DNA from: JAMBLL01 sp964460075
GTDB lineage: Bacteria; Actinomycetota; Acidimicrobiia; Spongiisociales; UBA5794
NCBI GenBank assembly: GCA_964460075.1
Contig: CAYWPC010000004.1
Location: 48,851 to 112,850 of the forward strand
Direction: 5' to 3'
Length of the DNA: 64,000 bases
Of the stretch, positions 52,656 through 61,480 are shown piece by piece. The translations under genes were made by a program, and so were the position numbers. Under the pieces are notes generated by a model, which did not search any database, was not told the DNA's origin, and saw nothing but the letters and a program-made list of their open reading frames with translations. Each line of letters begins with the position of its first letter. Position 1 is the stretch's first letter.

Positions 52656-53893
52656 TGGATGTCGAGACGCTTGCTATCGGGACTGAGCTCCTCCTCGGCC
52701 AGATCGTCAACAGCAACGCCGCAGACATAGCGGTTCGCCTCGCGGGGTCTGGCATGACACATATGCGCCAGAGTGTCGTCGGGGATAACCGGGAACGCAT
52801 GGAGCAGGCGATTCGTGAATCCGTTGCGCGAGCGGACGCGCTGATCATTACCGGTGGTATCGGCCCGACACAGGACGACATCACCAGGGAGTCGGTCGCA
52901 GCGGTTGCTGGCGTGTCGCTCGTCTTCGATGAAGCATATGCTGCTGCGATGCAGGACCTGTGGGAGCGCAGAGGGCGTGACTTCCCTGCATCGAATCTTC
53001 GTCAGGCATACCGACCAGATGGAGCCTCGATCCTTGAGAACCCGAAGGGGAGCGCGCCTGGCTTCAGGGTCGAGATCGACGGATGCTGGGTCTTTGCACT
53101 CCCCGGCGTGCCAGCCGAGATGCACAGCATGCTCGATGACCATGTGATGCCGTTTCTTCGCTCACTCGAAGGTGGCGACGCTGGTGTCGTAGTGAGCAGG
53201 GTGCTCAAGAGTTGGGGCATGTCTGAAGCAGCCGTCGGCGAGCTCCTGAGCGACCTGTTTGAGGAGTCCGAGAATCCGACGGTCGCATTCCTTGCATCGG
53301 CGGGGGTCATCAAGGTTCGTCTCACAGCCAGGGCAGCGACCGAGAAGGACGCATTCGGGCTCATCGACCCGGTTGAGAGCGTCGTGCGGGCACGTCTTGG
53401 CACGAAGATGTTCGGTGCAGATGACGACACCATCGAACGTATCGTTCACACGTTGTTGCTCGATCATGGCTGGACGATCGCAACGGCAGAATCTGCAACG
53501 GCTGGGCTTGTGGCATCGAGGCTCACGAGCGTACCCGGTTCAAGCAGGACCTTTCGAGGTTCCATCGGCGCGTACGCGCCCGACATCAAGATCGACCTTC
53601 TCGGTGTTCCCGATTCTCTGCTGCGCGAGGTCGGGATCGTTTCCGAGGAGACGGCCCTTGCAATGGCACGTGGGGTCCGACAGCGGCTGACATCGGATGT
53701 CGGCATTGCGGTGGCGGGATCCGCTGGCCCTGATCCCCTCGAAGTCGAGATAGGGACGATGTGCGTGGCAGTTGTGACCCCGACAGTCGAGCGATCGCGT
53801 ACGTTCAAGATGCCAGGTGACCGTGAGCGTGTGCGCACCTACACAGCAACGGCTGCCCTTCACATGGTTCGCCTGGCGCTCGACACTTCGTGA
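52655..53893 (+). CDS. cinA: CinA-family protein (nicotinamide-nucleotide amidase)
   Basis: A 412-residue two-domain CinA. The N-terminal MoaB-like COG1058 domain has TLAIGTELLLGQIVNSNA and ITGGIGPTQDDITRE; the C-terminal amidase has TIATAESATAGLVASRL and GIAVAGSAGPDP. The usual final-domain motif has a Gly-Thr in place of part of SAGP, but the Ser/Lys region is largely kept. The protein recycles NMN by deamidation. GTG 52655 overlaps the rimO TAG by one base; thpR follows with a four-base overlap. Confidence 0.9.
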
Positions 53894-54444
53894 CGGGACA
53901 CGCCTTCCTGGCGATCGGGCTCTCGGATGAGGAACGTCATGCCCTGTCTGCGGCTCTGCATGAGGCAAGCCCTGGACGGCTGATCCCTGGCAAGCGCCAG
54001 CCACCAGCCAACTGGCACATCACGTTGCGGTTCCTCGGAGTGTGCTCCGAGGAAGCAGTCGACTCGATCCTGCACGCATTGGACGACTCGCTCGATGTCA
54101 CACGGGGACGCGTTGTTTGCACCCACATCGACGCCTTTCCTAAGCCTTCCAAAGCTGCTGTGCTCTATGTTGGATTGCAAGATACCGAGCAACTGGTGTC
54201 CCGGCTGGCTGGACTGTGTGAGGCCGTGGCACGAGACGTCGGGTTCGAGCCCCAAGAACGGCCGTATGTCCCCCACCTGACCCTGTCGAGACTCAGGCCG
54301 CCCCAGGATGTCCAGAGGCTCATCGAGGCTTACGAGTTGTTCCGAGCACCCATCGGCATCTCGGCGATCACGCTCTTTCGCACACGCCAGTCGCGCTCGG
54401 GCCTGTGGTACGAACCAATCGAGACGGTTGCTCTCGAGTCTTAG
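53890..54444 (+). CDS. thpR: RNA 2',3'-cyclic phosphodiesterase
   Basis: A 184-residue two-histidine phosphoesterase. The twin HxT motifs are HITL (in NWHITLRFLG) and HLTL (in YVPHLTLSRL). Members open 2',3'-cyclic phosphate RNA ends and can act as ligases on 2'-5' links. It starts GTG 53890 overlapping cinA (GTGA). The cinA-thpR-recA order is common in actinobacteria. recA follows after a 184-base regulatory region. Confidence 0.9.
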   Translation: MTGHAFLAIGLSDEERHALSAALHEASPGRLIPGKRQPPANWHITLRFLGVCSEEAVDSILHALDDSLDVTRGRVVCTHIDAFPKPSKAAVLYVGLQDTEQLVSRLAGLCEAVARDVGFEPQERPYVPHLTLSRLRPPQDVQRLIEAYELFRAPIGISAITLFRTRQSRSGLWYEPIETVALES

Positions 54445-54509
54445 GGCCGAAGAGGCTGTGTGCGATGCTCTCGGTCCAGTGGCGGACAGCAGTGCACTAT
54501 CCTCGACAT

Positions 54510-54523
54510 CGAACACGTGTTCG
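54510..54523. promoter_or_regulatory. LexA operator (SOS box) of recA
   Basis: Perfect palindrome CGAACACGTGTTCG, 105 bases before the recA start. It shows that recA is under LexA control. The core matches the boxes at dnaE2 and at the lexA/LysM region. Confidence 0.93.
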
Positions 54524-54628
54524 GTTAGCCTTCGGCGAGCGCGAGTAAACACCAACGATGTGATTCATTCCGTATTCTGTCACAGGCAAACGATACGGTG
54601 TCACAGACAAGGCGAAAGGGAAGAGCAG

Positions 54629-55696
54629 ATGGCTCCAGAAGCGAAGTCGGGTGACAAGGACAAGAATCTTGAGATGGCGATGTCCCAGATCGAGCGCCAG
54701 TTCGGTAAGGGTGCGATCATGCGGCTCGGCACCGACGAGATTCGACGCATCGAGGCGATTCCGACCGGTGCGCTCTCGCTCGATCTCGCTCTTGGCATCG
54801 GAGGTGTTCCCCGTGGTCGGATCGTTGAGATCTTCGGTCCAGAGTCGTCGGGCAAGACATCCCTTGCCCTTCATGTCATCGCCGAGGCACAGCGAAACGG
54901 AGGGGTTGCCGCGTTCATCGACGCCGAGCATGCACTGGACCCGATCTACGCCAAGGCGATCGGTGTCGACATCGATGAGTTGTTGATCTCCCAGCCAGAT
55001 ACGGGAGAACAAGCGCTGGAGATCGCTGACATGCTCATCCGATCCGGAGCACTCGACGTCGTTGTCATCGACTCGGTTGCAGCGCTCGTGCCTCGGGCGG
55101 AACTTGAGGGAGACATGGGGGACATTCACGTTGGCCTCCAGGCGAGATTGATGTCCCAAGCCCTGCGGAAGCTTGCGGGGACGATCAACCGATCCAACAC
55201 CACAGCGATCTTCATCAACCAGCTCCGTGAGAAGATCGGCGTCATGTTCGGAAGTCCGGAGACGACACCGGGTGGGCGTGCGCTCAAATTCTATTCAACG
55301 GTTCGCATCGACATTCGCCGGATCGAGGCGATCAAGGTCGGTACCGAGAACATCGGGAACCGAGTTCGCACGAAGATCGTCAAGAACAAGGTCGCTCCGC
55401 CATTCCGCCTTGCCGAATTCGACATTATGTTCGGGGAAGGCATTTCTCGGGAGGGGAGCCTGCTGGATGTCGCCGTAGAACAAGGCATCGTACGCAAAGC
55501 AGGTGCGTGGTACACCTACGACGGGGACCAACTTGGTCAGGGTCGCGAGAAGGCGAAAGAGTATCTCCGACAGAATCCGGAGCTGGCAATGCAGTTGCAG
55601 GATCAGGTGCTTCGGGCTGTTGGGGTTATCGTCGATGAAGACGAAGAGGAAGAGGTCGGCGATGGCGCTGAGTCCGAGACAGCGGAATCAGAGTAG
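54629..55696 (+). CDS. recA: Recombinase RecA
   Basis: Strand-exchange ATPase and SOS co-protease, 355 residues. Walker A GPESSGKTS (70-78), the Walker B segment VVIDSVAALVPRAELEGDMG and the DNA-binding L2 loop INQLREKIGVMFGSPE are intact. The C-terminus is acidic (DEDEEEEVGDGAESE), as is usual. ATG 54629 has AAAGGGAAG upstream; earlier in-frame codons lie in the operator region. recX, which commonly follows recA, is absent: the next gene is rny. Confidence 0.97.
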   Translation: MAPEAKSGDKDKNLEMAMSQIERQFGKGAIMRLGTDEIRRIEAIPTGALSLDLALGIGGVPRGRIVEIFGPESSGKTSLALHVIAEAQRNGGVAAFIDAEHALDPIYAKAIGVDIDELLISQPDTGEQALEIADMLIRSGALDVVVIDSVAALVPRAELEGDMGDIHVGLQARLMSQALRKLAGTINRSNTTAIFINQLREKIGVMFGSPETTPGGRALKFYSTVRIDIRRIEAIKVGTENIGNRVRTKIVKNKVAPPFRLAEFDIMFGEGISREGSLLDVAVEQGIVRKAGAWYTYDGDQLGQGREKAKEYLRQNPELAMQLQDQVLRAVGVIVDEDEEEEVGDGAESETAESE

Positions 55697-55737
55697 GTGA
55701 ATCTCGGTTTTCGCGTTCCCGAAGGTGACACGGTGGG

Positions 55738-55743
55738 GTACTA
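55738..55743 (+). promoter_or_regulatory. Putative -10 of rny
   Basis: TACTAT within GTGGGGTACTATCGG in the 221-base recA-rny interval. The -35 is unclear. A transcript from here would have a leader of about 170 bases and would pass the hairpin at 55857, which could then act as an attenuator rather than a simple recA terminator. Confidence 0.35.
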
Positions 55744-55856
55744 TCGGTGCACATTCACACACACCATTAACGAAACTGAATCCGAAACGTGAGCGAACCA
55801 ATGCAAGACACGAGATGACTGGGAGATAGTCCACCAACTCAATAGGTCCTGTGTGT

Positions 55857-55882
55857 GTGCCGAGCCCGGTGTGGCTCGGCAC
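55857..55882 (+). terminator. Hairpin between recA and rny
   Basis: Perfect 10-bp stem GTGCCGAGCC / GGCTCGGCAC with a 6-base loop CGGTGT, followed by GTTCGTATC. It is either the recA terminator or an attenuator in the rny leader. Few U residues follow. Confidence 0.6.
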
Positions 55883-55917
55883 GTTCGTATCCGTATCGGG
55901 GGGAATGAGGCAGCGAG

Positions 55918-57444
55918 ATGGAACAGATCGCCAACCTGTTGGTTCCGGGTCTGGTCGTAGCTGGAGTCTTCCTAGGGGGTCTCATCGTGGGTCGTCTCAT
56001 CGTCAGGCAGCCGCCCGCCCCTGAAGAACTCCTCGCGGGGGCGAGAACGGACGCCCAGAGGATCCTCGCTCGGGCCGACGAAGAAGCCCGTGCGAAGGCT
56101 GCGACGTACAGGGACAGGGAGGAAGCAACCCTGGAGCATCGACGGGTCGAGGTTGGATCCAAGGAAGACCGCATCGATCAGCGTGCAGCGACGCTCGAAC
56201 AACGCGCAGCGAATCTCGCACAGCGCGAAGAGTTGATTATCGAGAAGGAGCGCGCAGCAGCAGCCCAGTCCCTAGATGCGGCTCGCATGCAGGAGGACGC
56301 CCTTCTGGAGCTCGAAGCGCTTGCCGGGTTCGATTCGAAGGCCGCGAAACAAGAGCTGCTTCAGAAGGTGGAGGACGGGGCGCGTCGGGACGCCATGGTG
56401 CTTGTTCGCGATATGGAGACGAAGGCCCGTGAGGAGGGTGAGAGGCGATCGAGACGCATTCTGGCGACCGTCATCCAACGCATCGCCTCAGAGGTCGTGT
56501 CTGAAACGACGATCTCGTCTGTTGCTCTTCCCTCGGACGACATGAAGGGCCGCATCATCGGCAGAGACGGCAGGAACATCCGGACATTCGAGGCGATCAC
56601 AGGTGTCGACCTCATCGTGGATGACACCCCTGAGTCGGTGTCGGTGTCAACCTTCGACCCGGTTCGCAGGGAAGTGGCTCGCCGGGCACTCGAGCGACTC
56701 GTTGAGGACGGGCGCATCCATCCCACATCGATAGAAGAAGCTTATGAGAAGGCACGTGACGAGGTAGAACAGTCGATTCGCGACGCCGGGGAGTGGGCCA
56801 TGCTCGAGGTTGGTCTCACAAGGCTCCACCCTGAACTGACCACGCTGGTCGGTCGTCTGCGATACCGCACCAGCTACGGCCAGAACGTGTTGGATCACCT
56901 GGTCGAATCTGCGCATGTCGCCGGCATGCTTGCCGCCGAGCTGGGCGTAGACGAGATCGAGGCGAGAAGGGCCGCGTTCCTCCACGACATCGGCAAAGCG
57001 GTGAGTCACGAAGTTGGTGGTTCGCACGCCTTGATCGGAGCGGAGATCGCTCGGCGTTTCGGTGAGGAAGCAGGCGTCGTGCACGCGATCGAGGCTCACC
57101 ACAATGACGTCGAACCGAGATCTCTCACTGCGGTGATCGTGCAGGCTGCAGACGCTGTGTCGGCGGCTCGTCCCGGTGCGCGCAGGGAGGCGCTCGAGTC
57201 CTATGTGCGTCGACTGGAGAGGCTCGAAGAGATCGCAGAGGGTTTCGACGGCGTAGAAAAGGTCTTCGCATTGCAGGCGGGACGTGAGGTTCGGGTTGTT
57301 GTCGACCCAGGGACGCTCGACGATGTCGGGTCAAAGGATCTCGCTCGGCGGATCGCAAGGAAACTCGAGGATGACCTACAGTACCCGGGCCAAATCGAGG
57401 TCACGGTCATCCGGGAGTATCGGGCGAAGGACTACGCCCGATAG
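55918..57444 (+). CDS. rny: Ribonuclease Y
   Basis: Membrane-anchored endoribonuclease, 508 residues. An N-terminal membrane helix (LLVPGLVVAGVFLGGLIVG) is followed by a long coiled coil (about 45-200), a KH domain (GRIIGRDGRNIRTFEAITGV) and an HD domain (AAFLHDIGKAVSHEVGGSH, with the metal His-Asp pair). ATG 55918 gives the anchor directly. It is upstream of miaB by 42 bases. The coexistence with RNase J in the window is notable for an actinobacterium. Confidence 0.95.
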   Translation: MEQIANLLVPGLVVAGVFLGGLIVGRLIVRQPPAPEELLAGARTDAQRILARADEEARAKAATYRDREEATLEHRRVEVGSKEDRIDQRAATLEQRAANLAQREELIIEKERAAAAQSLDAARMQEDALLELEALAGFDSKAAKQELLQKVEDGARRDAMVLVRDMETKAREEGERRSRRILATVIQRIASEVVSETTISSVALPSDDMKGRIIGRDGRNIRTFEAITGVDLIVDDTPESVSVSTFDPVRREVARRALERLVEDGRIHPTSIEEAYEKARDEVEQSIRDAGEWAMLEVGLTRLHPELTTLVGRLRYRTSYGQNVLDHLVESAHVAGMLAAELGVDEIEARRAAFLHDIGKAVSHEVGGSHALIGAEIARRFGEEAGVVHAIEAHHNDVEPRSLTAVIVQAADAVSAARPGARREALESYVRRLERLEEIAEGFDGVEKVFALQAGREVRVVVDPGTLDDVGSKDLARRIARKLEDDLQYPGQIEVTVIREYRAKDYAR

Positions 57445-57486
57445 CGATCGGTCTGGTACAGGCCAACCGAATTCAGCGGAGATCAC

Positions 57487-58875
57487 ATGTCGGAAGTCAC
57501 CAAGCTCGGCACCCCGAGCGTCAAAGAAGTACGGCAGCCAACGCGCACAGGCCAACGCTACTTCGTGCGGACCTTCGGGTGTCAGATGAATGAGCACGAC
57601 TCTGAGCGGATCGCTGGTCTGCTGGAGGCAGACGGGATGAAGGCCACAGGAAGGGCCGAGGACGCAGACCTCATCGTGCTCAATACCTGCACGATCCGTG
57701 AGAATGCAGACACCAAGTTGTATGGATATCTGGGTTCACTCAAGGCCGTCAAACAGCAGAACCCGAACGTCAAGATCGCAGTCGGAGGATGCTCAGCCCA
57801 AAAGGAGCGCGACACCATCCGAGAGCGTGCAGGTTGGGTCGACGTTGTGTTCGGCACACACAATGTGCATCGCGTTGTGGAGTTGCTCGACCATGCTCAA
57901 GAGTGGGGGCCGGTCACCGAGATCTGGGACGAGACGAGGTCACTCAGCGACATTCCGAGTGGCTTGCCGGTCCATCGCGAGATGGATCATTCCGCGTGGG
58001 TCACTATCACGATCGGCTGCAACAACTCGTGTACGTTCTGCATTGTCCCGATCGTCAGAGGCGCCGAGATATCCCGTCGTCCTGGCGACATCATTAGAGA
58101 GGTCGAGAGTCTTGCACGCGATGGTGTCAAGGAGATCACGCTCCTAGGCCAGAATGTGAACTCATATGGCAGGGACCTCGATCTCAACGGCAGGAAGCCG
58201 CTGTTTGCGGACCTGCTCGCGCGGGTAGGTGACGTTGATGGCATCGAGAGGATTCGCTACACGAGCCCCCACCCGAAGGATTTCAGGGAAGACGTCGCCC
58301 GCGCCATGGCGGAGACACCTTCGGTCTGTGAGCACATTCACTTTCCTTTGCAGTCTGGTTCCGACCGGATCCTTGCTGCCATGCATCGCGGATACACAGC
58401 TGAGAGCTTTCTTGGCCGCCTTGAGATGATGCGTCGCATTGTTCCTGGCCTAGTGGCATCGACGGACGTGATCGTTGGATTCCCCGGCGAGACCGACGGC
58501 GATTTCGATGCGACCATTGATGTGATGGCACGGGCCCGTTTCGACTCTGCTTACATGTTTCAGTTCTCTCCTCGACCTGGAACACCTGCGGCCGAGATGG
58601 AGGGTCGCGTGCCGCGAGACATCGTGCAGCGGCGTTTCGACCGACTCGTCGAACTGCAGAACGAGATCACTTTCGAGCGTAACCGCGAGCAGGTAGGCCG
58701 GGTCGTGGAAGTGATGGTCGAGAGTCCTTCGAGGCGCAATCCAACGGTGGTGACAACGAGGACACGCGGGAACACGATCGTGCACCTGGCGGGGGAGTGG
58801 GAGCCAGGGACGCTACTCACGGTGAGGATCACGAGGGCTGCTCCACACTATCTAGAAGGGGAGCTCTCGTTCTGA
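57487..58875 (+). CDS. miaB: tRNA-2-methylthio-N6-dimethylallyladenosine synthase MiaB
   Basis: Radical SAM methylthiotransferase acting on i6A37 of tRNA. It is 462 residues: TFGCQMNEHDSERIAG (MiaB-type signature), LNTCTIRENAD, VGGCSAQKE, and the radical SAM site CNNSCTFC (from about 178) in TIGCNNSCTFCIVPIVRG. A TRAM domain closes the protein. It overlaps miaA, whose product makes its substrate, by four bases (CTGA). Confidence 0.95.
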   Translation: MSEVTKLGTPSVKEVRQPTRTGQRYFVRTFGCQMNEHDSERIAGLLEADGMKATGRAEDADLIVLNTCTIRENADTKLYGYLGSLKAVKQQNPNVKIAVGGCSAQKERDTIRERAGWVDVVFGTHNVHRVVELLDHAQEWGPVTEIWDETRSLSDIPSGLPVHREMDHSAWVTITIGCNNSCTFCIVPIVRGAEISRRPGDIIREVESLARDGVKEITLLGQNVNSYGRDLDLNGRKPLFADLLARVGDVDGIERIRYTSPHPKDFREDVARAMAETPSVCEHIHFPLQSGSDRILAAMHRGYTAESFLGRLEMMRRIVPGLVASTDVIVGFPGETDGDFDATIDVMARARFDSAYMFQFSPRPGTPAAEMEGRVPRDIVQRRFDRLVELQNEITFERNREQVGRVVEVMVESPSRRNPTVVTTRTRGNTIVHLAGEWEPGTLLTVRITRAAPHYLEGELSF

Positions 58876-59792
58876 ACGTTGCAGCGATCGTAGGTCCCAC
58901 AGCTTCCGGAAAGTCAGCAACGGCCGAGGCGGTAGCCGAATGCTACGGTGCGTCGATTGTGTCGGTCGACTCAATGCAAGTGTATGTGGGCATGGACATC
59001 GGTACGGCCAAGCCTGACAGCGAGACCCGTCGGCGCTTCGATTACCGAATGTTGGACGTCTGCGAACCGTCCGAGAACATGTCCGTACAGAGATTCCAGG
59101 ACCTCGCGAGAGGCCATGTGGCTGAGATCATGAGCGAGGGAAAGAGGGTCGTCATCTCTGGCGGCTCTGGGCTCCACTTTCGAGCCGTTGTCGATCCGAT
59201 GACCTTTGCTCCTACGGATCCTGATGTGCGGGAGCAACTCGAGTCGATGGATGGAGAAGAGCTTCGCAGCCTGCTCCTTGCCGCCGACCCCACGGCTGGG
59301 GACCACGTCGATGTAGCCAACCCGCGCAGGGTTGTGCGCGCCGTTGAGGTATGGCGTTTGACCGGTCAGACGCCCTCGTACCGCGCAATGACACGGGAGG
59401 CCGCGGCTGTGCGCCGTTATGAGCCGCTCGTACCGTTCAAGGGGTTCGGTGTCGACGCTGGCACGATGCTGGCCGGTCGGGCTGCGAACCGCCTCCACAC
59501 GATGGTCGAAGGGGGTTTCGTGGATGAGGTCGAGGGACTCAGAGGCCGGCTGGGTACGAACGCGGCACAAGCTGTTGGGTATATGGAGTTCTTACGCGCA
59601 GTCGACGGCGAGATCTCGATGGATGATGCCTTCAATGGGGCTATTCGATCCACGAAGCGTCTTGTGAAGGCGCAGCGCACGTTCTTCAGGAGGGATCCAC
59701 GTATTGTCTGGCTGACGTGGCAGGATGATGAGGCGGTACGGATCCAATCGGCTGTGGAGAGAATCGGGGAGGTAATGCAGTGGACTTCGTGA
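58872..59792 (+). CDS. miaA: tRNA dimethylallyltransferase MiaA, probable CTG start
   Basis: Adds dimethylallyl to A37 of tRNA, the step before MiaB; its donor comes from the MEP pathway begun by dxs. It is about 306 residues, with the P-loop VGPTASGKSAT, VSVDSMQVYVGMDIGTAKP and ISGGSGLHFRAVVDP. No ATG, GTG or TTG lies near the P-loop: CTG 58872 overlaps the miaB TGA and has GGGGAG (58859-58864) at proper spacing. GTG 58797 would add 25 unlike residues. The end overlaps dapF. Confidence 0.9.
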   Translation: MNVAAIVGPTASGKSATAEAVAECYGASIVSVDSMQVYVGMDIGTAKPDSETRRRFDYRMLDVCEPSENMSVQRFQDLARGHVAEIMSEGKRVVISGGSGLHFRAVVDPMTFAPTDPDVREQLESMDGEELRSLLLAADPTAGDHVDVANPRRVVRAVEVWRLTGQTPSYRAMTREAAAVRRYEPLVPFKGFGVDAGTMLAGRAANRLHTMVEGGFVDEVEGLRGRLGTNAAQAVGYMEFLRAVDGEISMDDAFNGAIRSTKRLVKAQRTFFRRDPRIVWLTWQDDEAVRIQSAVERIGEVMQWTS

Positions 59793-60535
59793 AGGCGCAC
59801 GGTATCGGCAACGACTTCATTGTTCTCGAAGGGCCGTACGTTCCGGACCCCGCCGATGTTGCACGCTGGTGCGTGAGACGGACAGGTGTGGGTGCAGACG
59901 GTGTCCTGGTTATGACATCGATCGATTCAGGGCGCGTGTCCATGCGGTATTGGAACGCCGACGGTGGCGAAGCGGAGATGTGCGGGAATGGCCTGCGATG
60001 CGTTGCGCGACTGGCATATGACAGGGGATGGGTGGCCTCTCGTCGGTTCAGCGTTGCCACGGCAGTCGGCGATCACGAGGTCACGGTCAAGGACGAATCT
60101 GTTGTGGCATTTGTTGGCGAACCGAACCCGTTTCGCACCGGAACCCTCACGGTTGCCGATCACGAGGTACATCCGTTCGCGATCGGCAATCCTCACGCCG
60201 TGATGTTCGTCGATGACGTAGATGAGGCCCCCGTTGCAACGGTCGGACCAGTCATCGAGCACGACCCTTTGTTTCCAAACAGAACCAATGTGGAGTTCGT
60301 CCAAGTGATCGAAGATGGCAGCATCAAGGTGCGCGTGTGGGAGCGGGGAGTTGGCGAAACCGCTGCGTCTGGCACCGGGGCGACTGCGGCTGCTTACATA
60401 GCCCACACGGTTGCCGGTGTGACTGTTCCTGTGGACGTCAACCTCTCAGGCGGGCGGTTGACGGTGACCTTCGACGATGCAGGCGCGTGGATGGAGGGTC
60501 CAGCGGAAGTGGTGTATTCCGGCACGCTCCGCTGA
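59780..60535 (+). CDS. dapF: Diaminopimelate epimerase with Cys-to-Ser change
   Basis: Converts LL- to meso-diaminopimelate for peptidoglycan and lysine. It is 251 residues. Substrate motifs KAHGIGNDFIVLEG and YWNADGGEAEMCGNGLRC hold the first catalytic Cys68. The second site, normally ...ETxACGTGA, reads GVGETAASGTGATAAA: Ser197 (codon TCT, 60368-60370) in place of the second catalytic Cys. All other family features are present. GTG 59780 has GGGAGG upstream and overlaps miaA. It is convergent with lexA, with the stops abutting. Confidence 0.9.
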   Translation: MDFVKAHGIGNDFIVLEGPYVPDPADVARWCVRRTGVGADGVLVMTSIDSGRVSMRYWNADGGEAEMCGNGLRCVARLAYDRGWVASRRFSVATAVGDHEVTVKDESVVAFVGEPNPFRTGTLTVADHEVHPFAIGNPHAVMFVDDVDEAPVATVGPVIEHDPLFPNRTNVEFVQVIEDGSIKVRVWERGVGETAASGTGATAAAYIAHTVAGVTVPVDVNLSGGRLTVTFDDAGAWMEGPAEVVYSGTLR

Positions 60536-61168
60536 TTAGTCGATCCGACGGAGCACAGCAACGACGATACCGAGGATTTCGACACCGCTGTCAAACACCA
60601 TCGGTTCGTAGGCTTCGTTCTGCGGTACCAACGTGACTGTGGTCGCGGTGCGCTGGAACGTCTTCACCGTTGCTTCCTCGCCCTCGATAAGAGCGGCAAC
60701 GATCTGACCGTTCGCGGCGGTCGCCTGCTTTTCTACGACAACGTAGTCGCCATCGTAGATCCCGACGTCGATCATGGAATCGCCACGAATCTTGAGCATG
60801 AACACAGGTCCGTGCCCTACGAGCTCTGTTGGGAGGGGGTAGACCTCTTCGATGTCTTCTTCGGCGAGCATTGGAGATCCTGCTGCGATGTGTCCGACAA
60901 GGGGAACGTCGCGGATCGCCGCTCGCGAGATCGCGGTTGCACCGTCGTCTTCTATCACCTCGATGGCCCGAGGTTTCGTGGGGTCACGCCGAATAAATCC
61001 TTCCGCGGACAGCGTCGAGAGGTGGCTGTGAACGGTCGAGGGCGAACTGAGTCCCACAGCTTCGCCGATCTCCCGAACCGATGGGGGGTAGCCGCGATTG
61101 GTAACGGTCGTTCTGATGAAGTCGAGGATCTCTCGCTGCCGCTGTGTCAGGGTTGCTCGGTCTGTCAC
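60536..61168 (-). CDS. lexA: SOS repressor LexA
   Basis: Represses SOS genes and cleaves itself when RecA is activated. It is 210 residues. A winged-helix DNA-binding domain (LTQRQREILDFI; YPPSVREIGEAVGLSSPSTV) joins a cleavage site Ala96-Gly97 (HIAAGSP) and a Ser131 (IRGDSM)/Lys169 (ATVKTF) dyad. GTG 61168 follows GAGGAGGGAC. An imperfect LexA box lies upstream, consistent with autoregulation. It is divergent from the LysM gene and convergent with dapF. Confidence 0.96.
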   Translation of the reverse strand: MTDRATLTQRQREILDFIRTTVTNRGYPPSVREIGEAVGLSSPSTVHSHLSTLSAEGFIRRDPTKPRAIEVIEDDGATAISRAAIRDVPLVGHIAAGSPMLAEEDIEEVYPLPTELVGHGPVFMLKIRGDSMIDVGIYDGDYVVVEKQATAANGQIVAALIEGEEATVKTFQRTATTVTLVPQNEAYEPMVFDSGVEILGIVVAVLRRID

Positions 61169-61217
61169 GGTCCCTCCTCGTCGTTGCCGACAGGGTAGCG
61201 CAGATCTACGTTCGGAC

Positions 61218-61231
61218 CAAACATATGTTCG
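61218..61231. promoter_or_regulatory. LexA box near lexA (one mismatch)
   Basis: CAAACATATGTTCG differs by one base from the perfect CGAACATATGTTCG seen at dnaE2. It lies about 50 bases before the lexA start and probably gives weaker autorepression. Confidence 0.8.
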
Positions 61232-61301
61232 ATCGTGCGACGGATCGTGGCTGTTTCGAAATGTCGTACAGGCGCCTTGCCGCTGAGACCGAGGGATATC
61301 C

Positions 61302-61330
61302 TTGACAAGCGAACACATGTTCGATAGGTT
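61302..61330 (+). promoter_or_regulatory. SOS promoter of the LysM gene
   Basis: TTGACA (61302-61307) is a perfect -35, followed after 17 bases by TAGGTT (61325-61330). The spacer holds a LexA box, so repressor and RNA polymerase compete directly. Confidence 0.75.
61310..61323. promoter_or_regulatory. LexA box within the LysM promoter
   Basis: Perfect half-sites CGAAC and GTTCG separated by ACAT (CGAACACATGTTCG), sitting between the -35 and -10 of the plus-strand promoter. Confidence 0.9.
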
Positions 61331-61342
61331 TGACACCAAGAT

Positions 61343-61356
61343 CGAACATGTGTTCG
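61343..61356. promoter_or_regulatory. Second LexA box downstream of the LysM promoter
   Basis: CGAACATGTGTTCG, 33 bases after the previous box (centre to centre), about three helical turns, so two LexA dimers could bind on the same face of the DNA. Confidence 0.9.
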
Positions 61357-61480
61357 GACGGCACGTACATGGCTGATGTGCCCACGTACTTCAGAACGTG
61401 TCACACCCGCTCGATACGTTGGATCCTGGGAGCTCAGCTCCCCCCACGAAACTGGGTAGCAGGCAGTAGGAGACAGCAAC

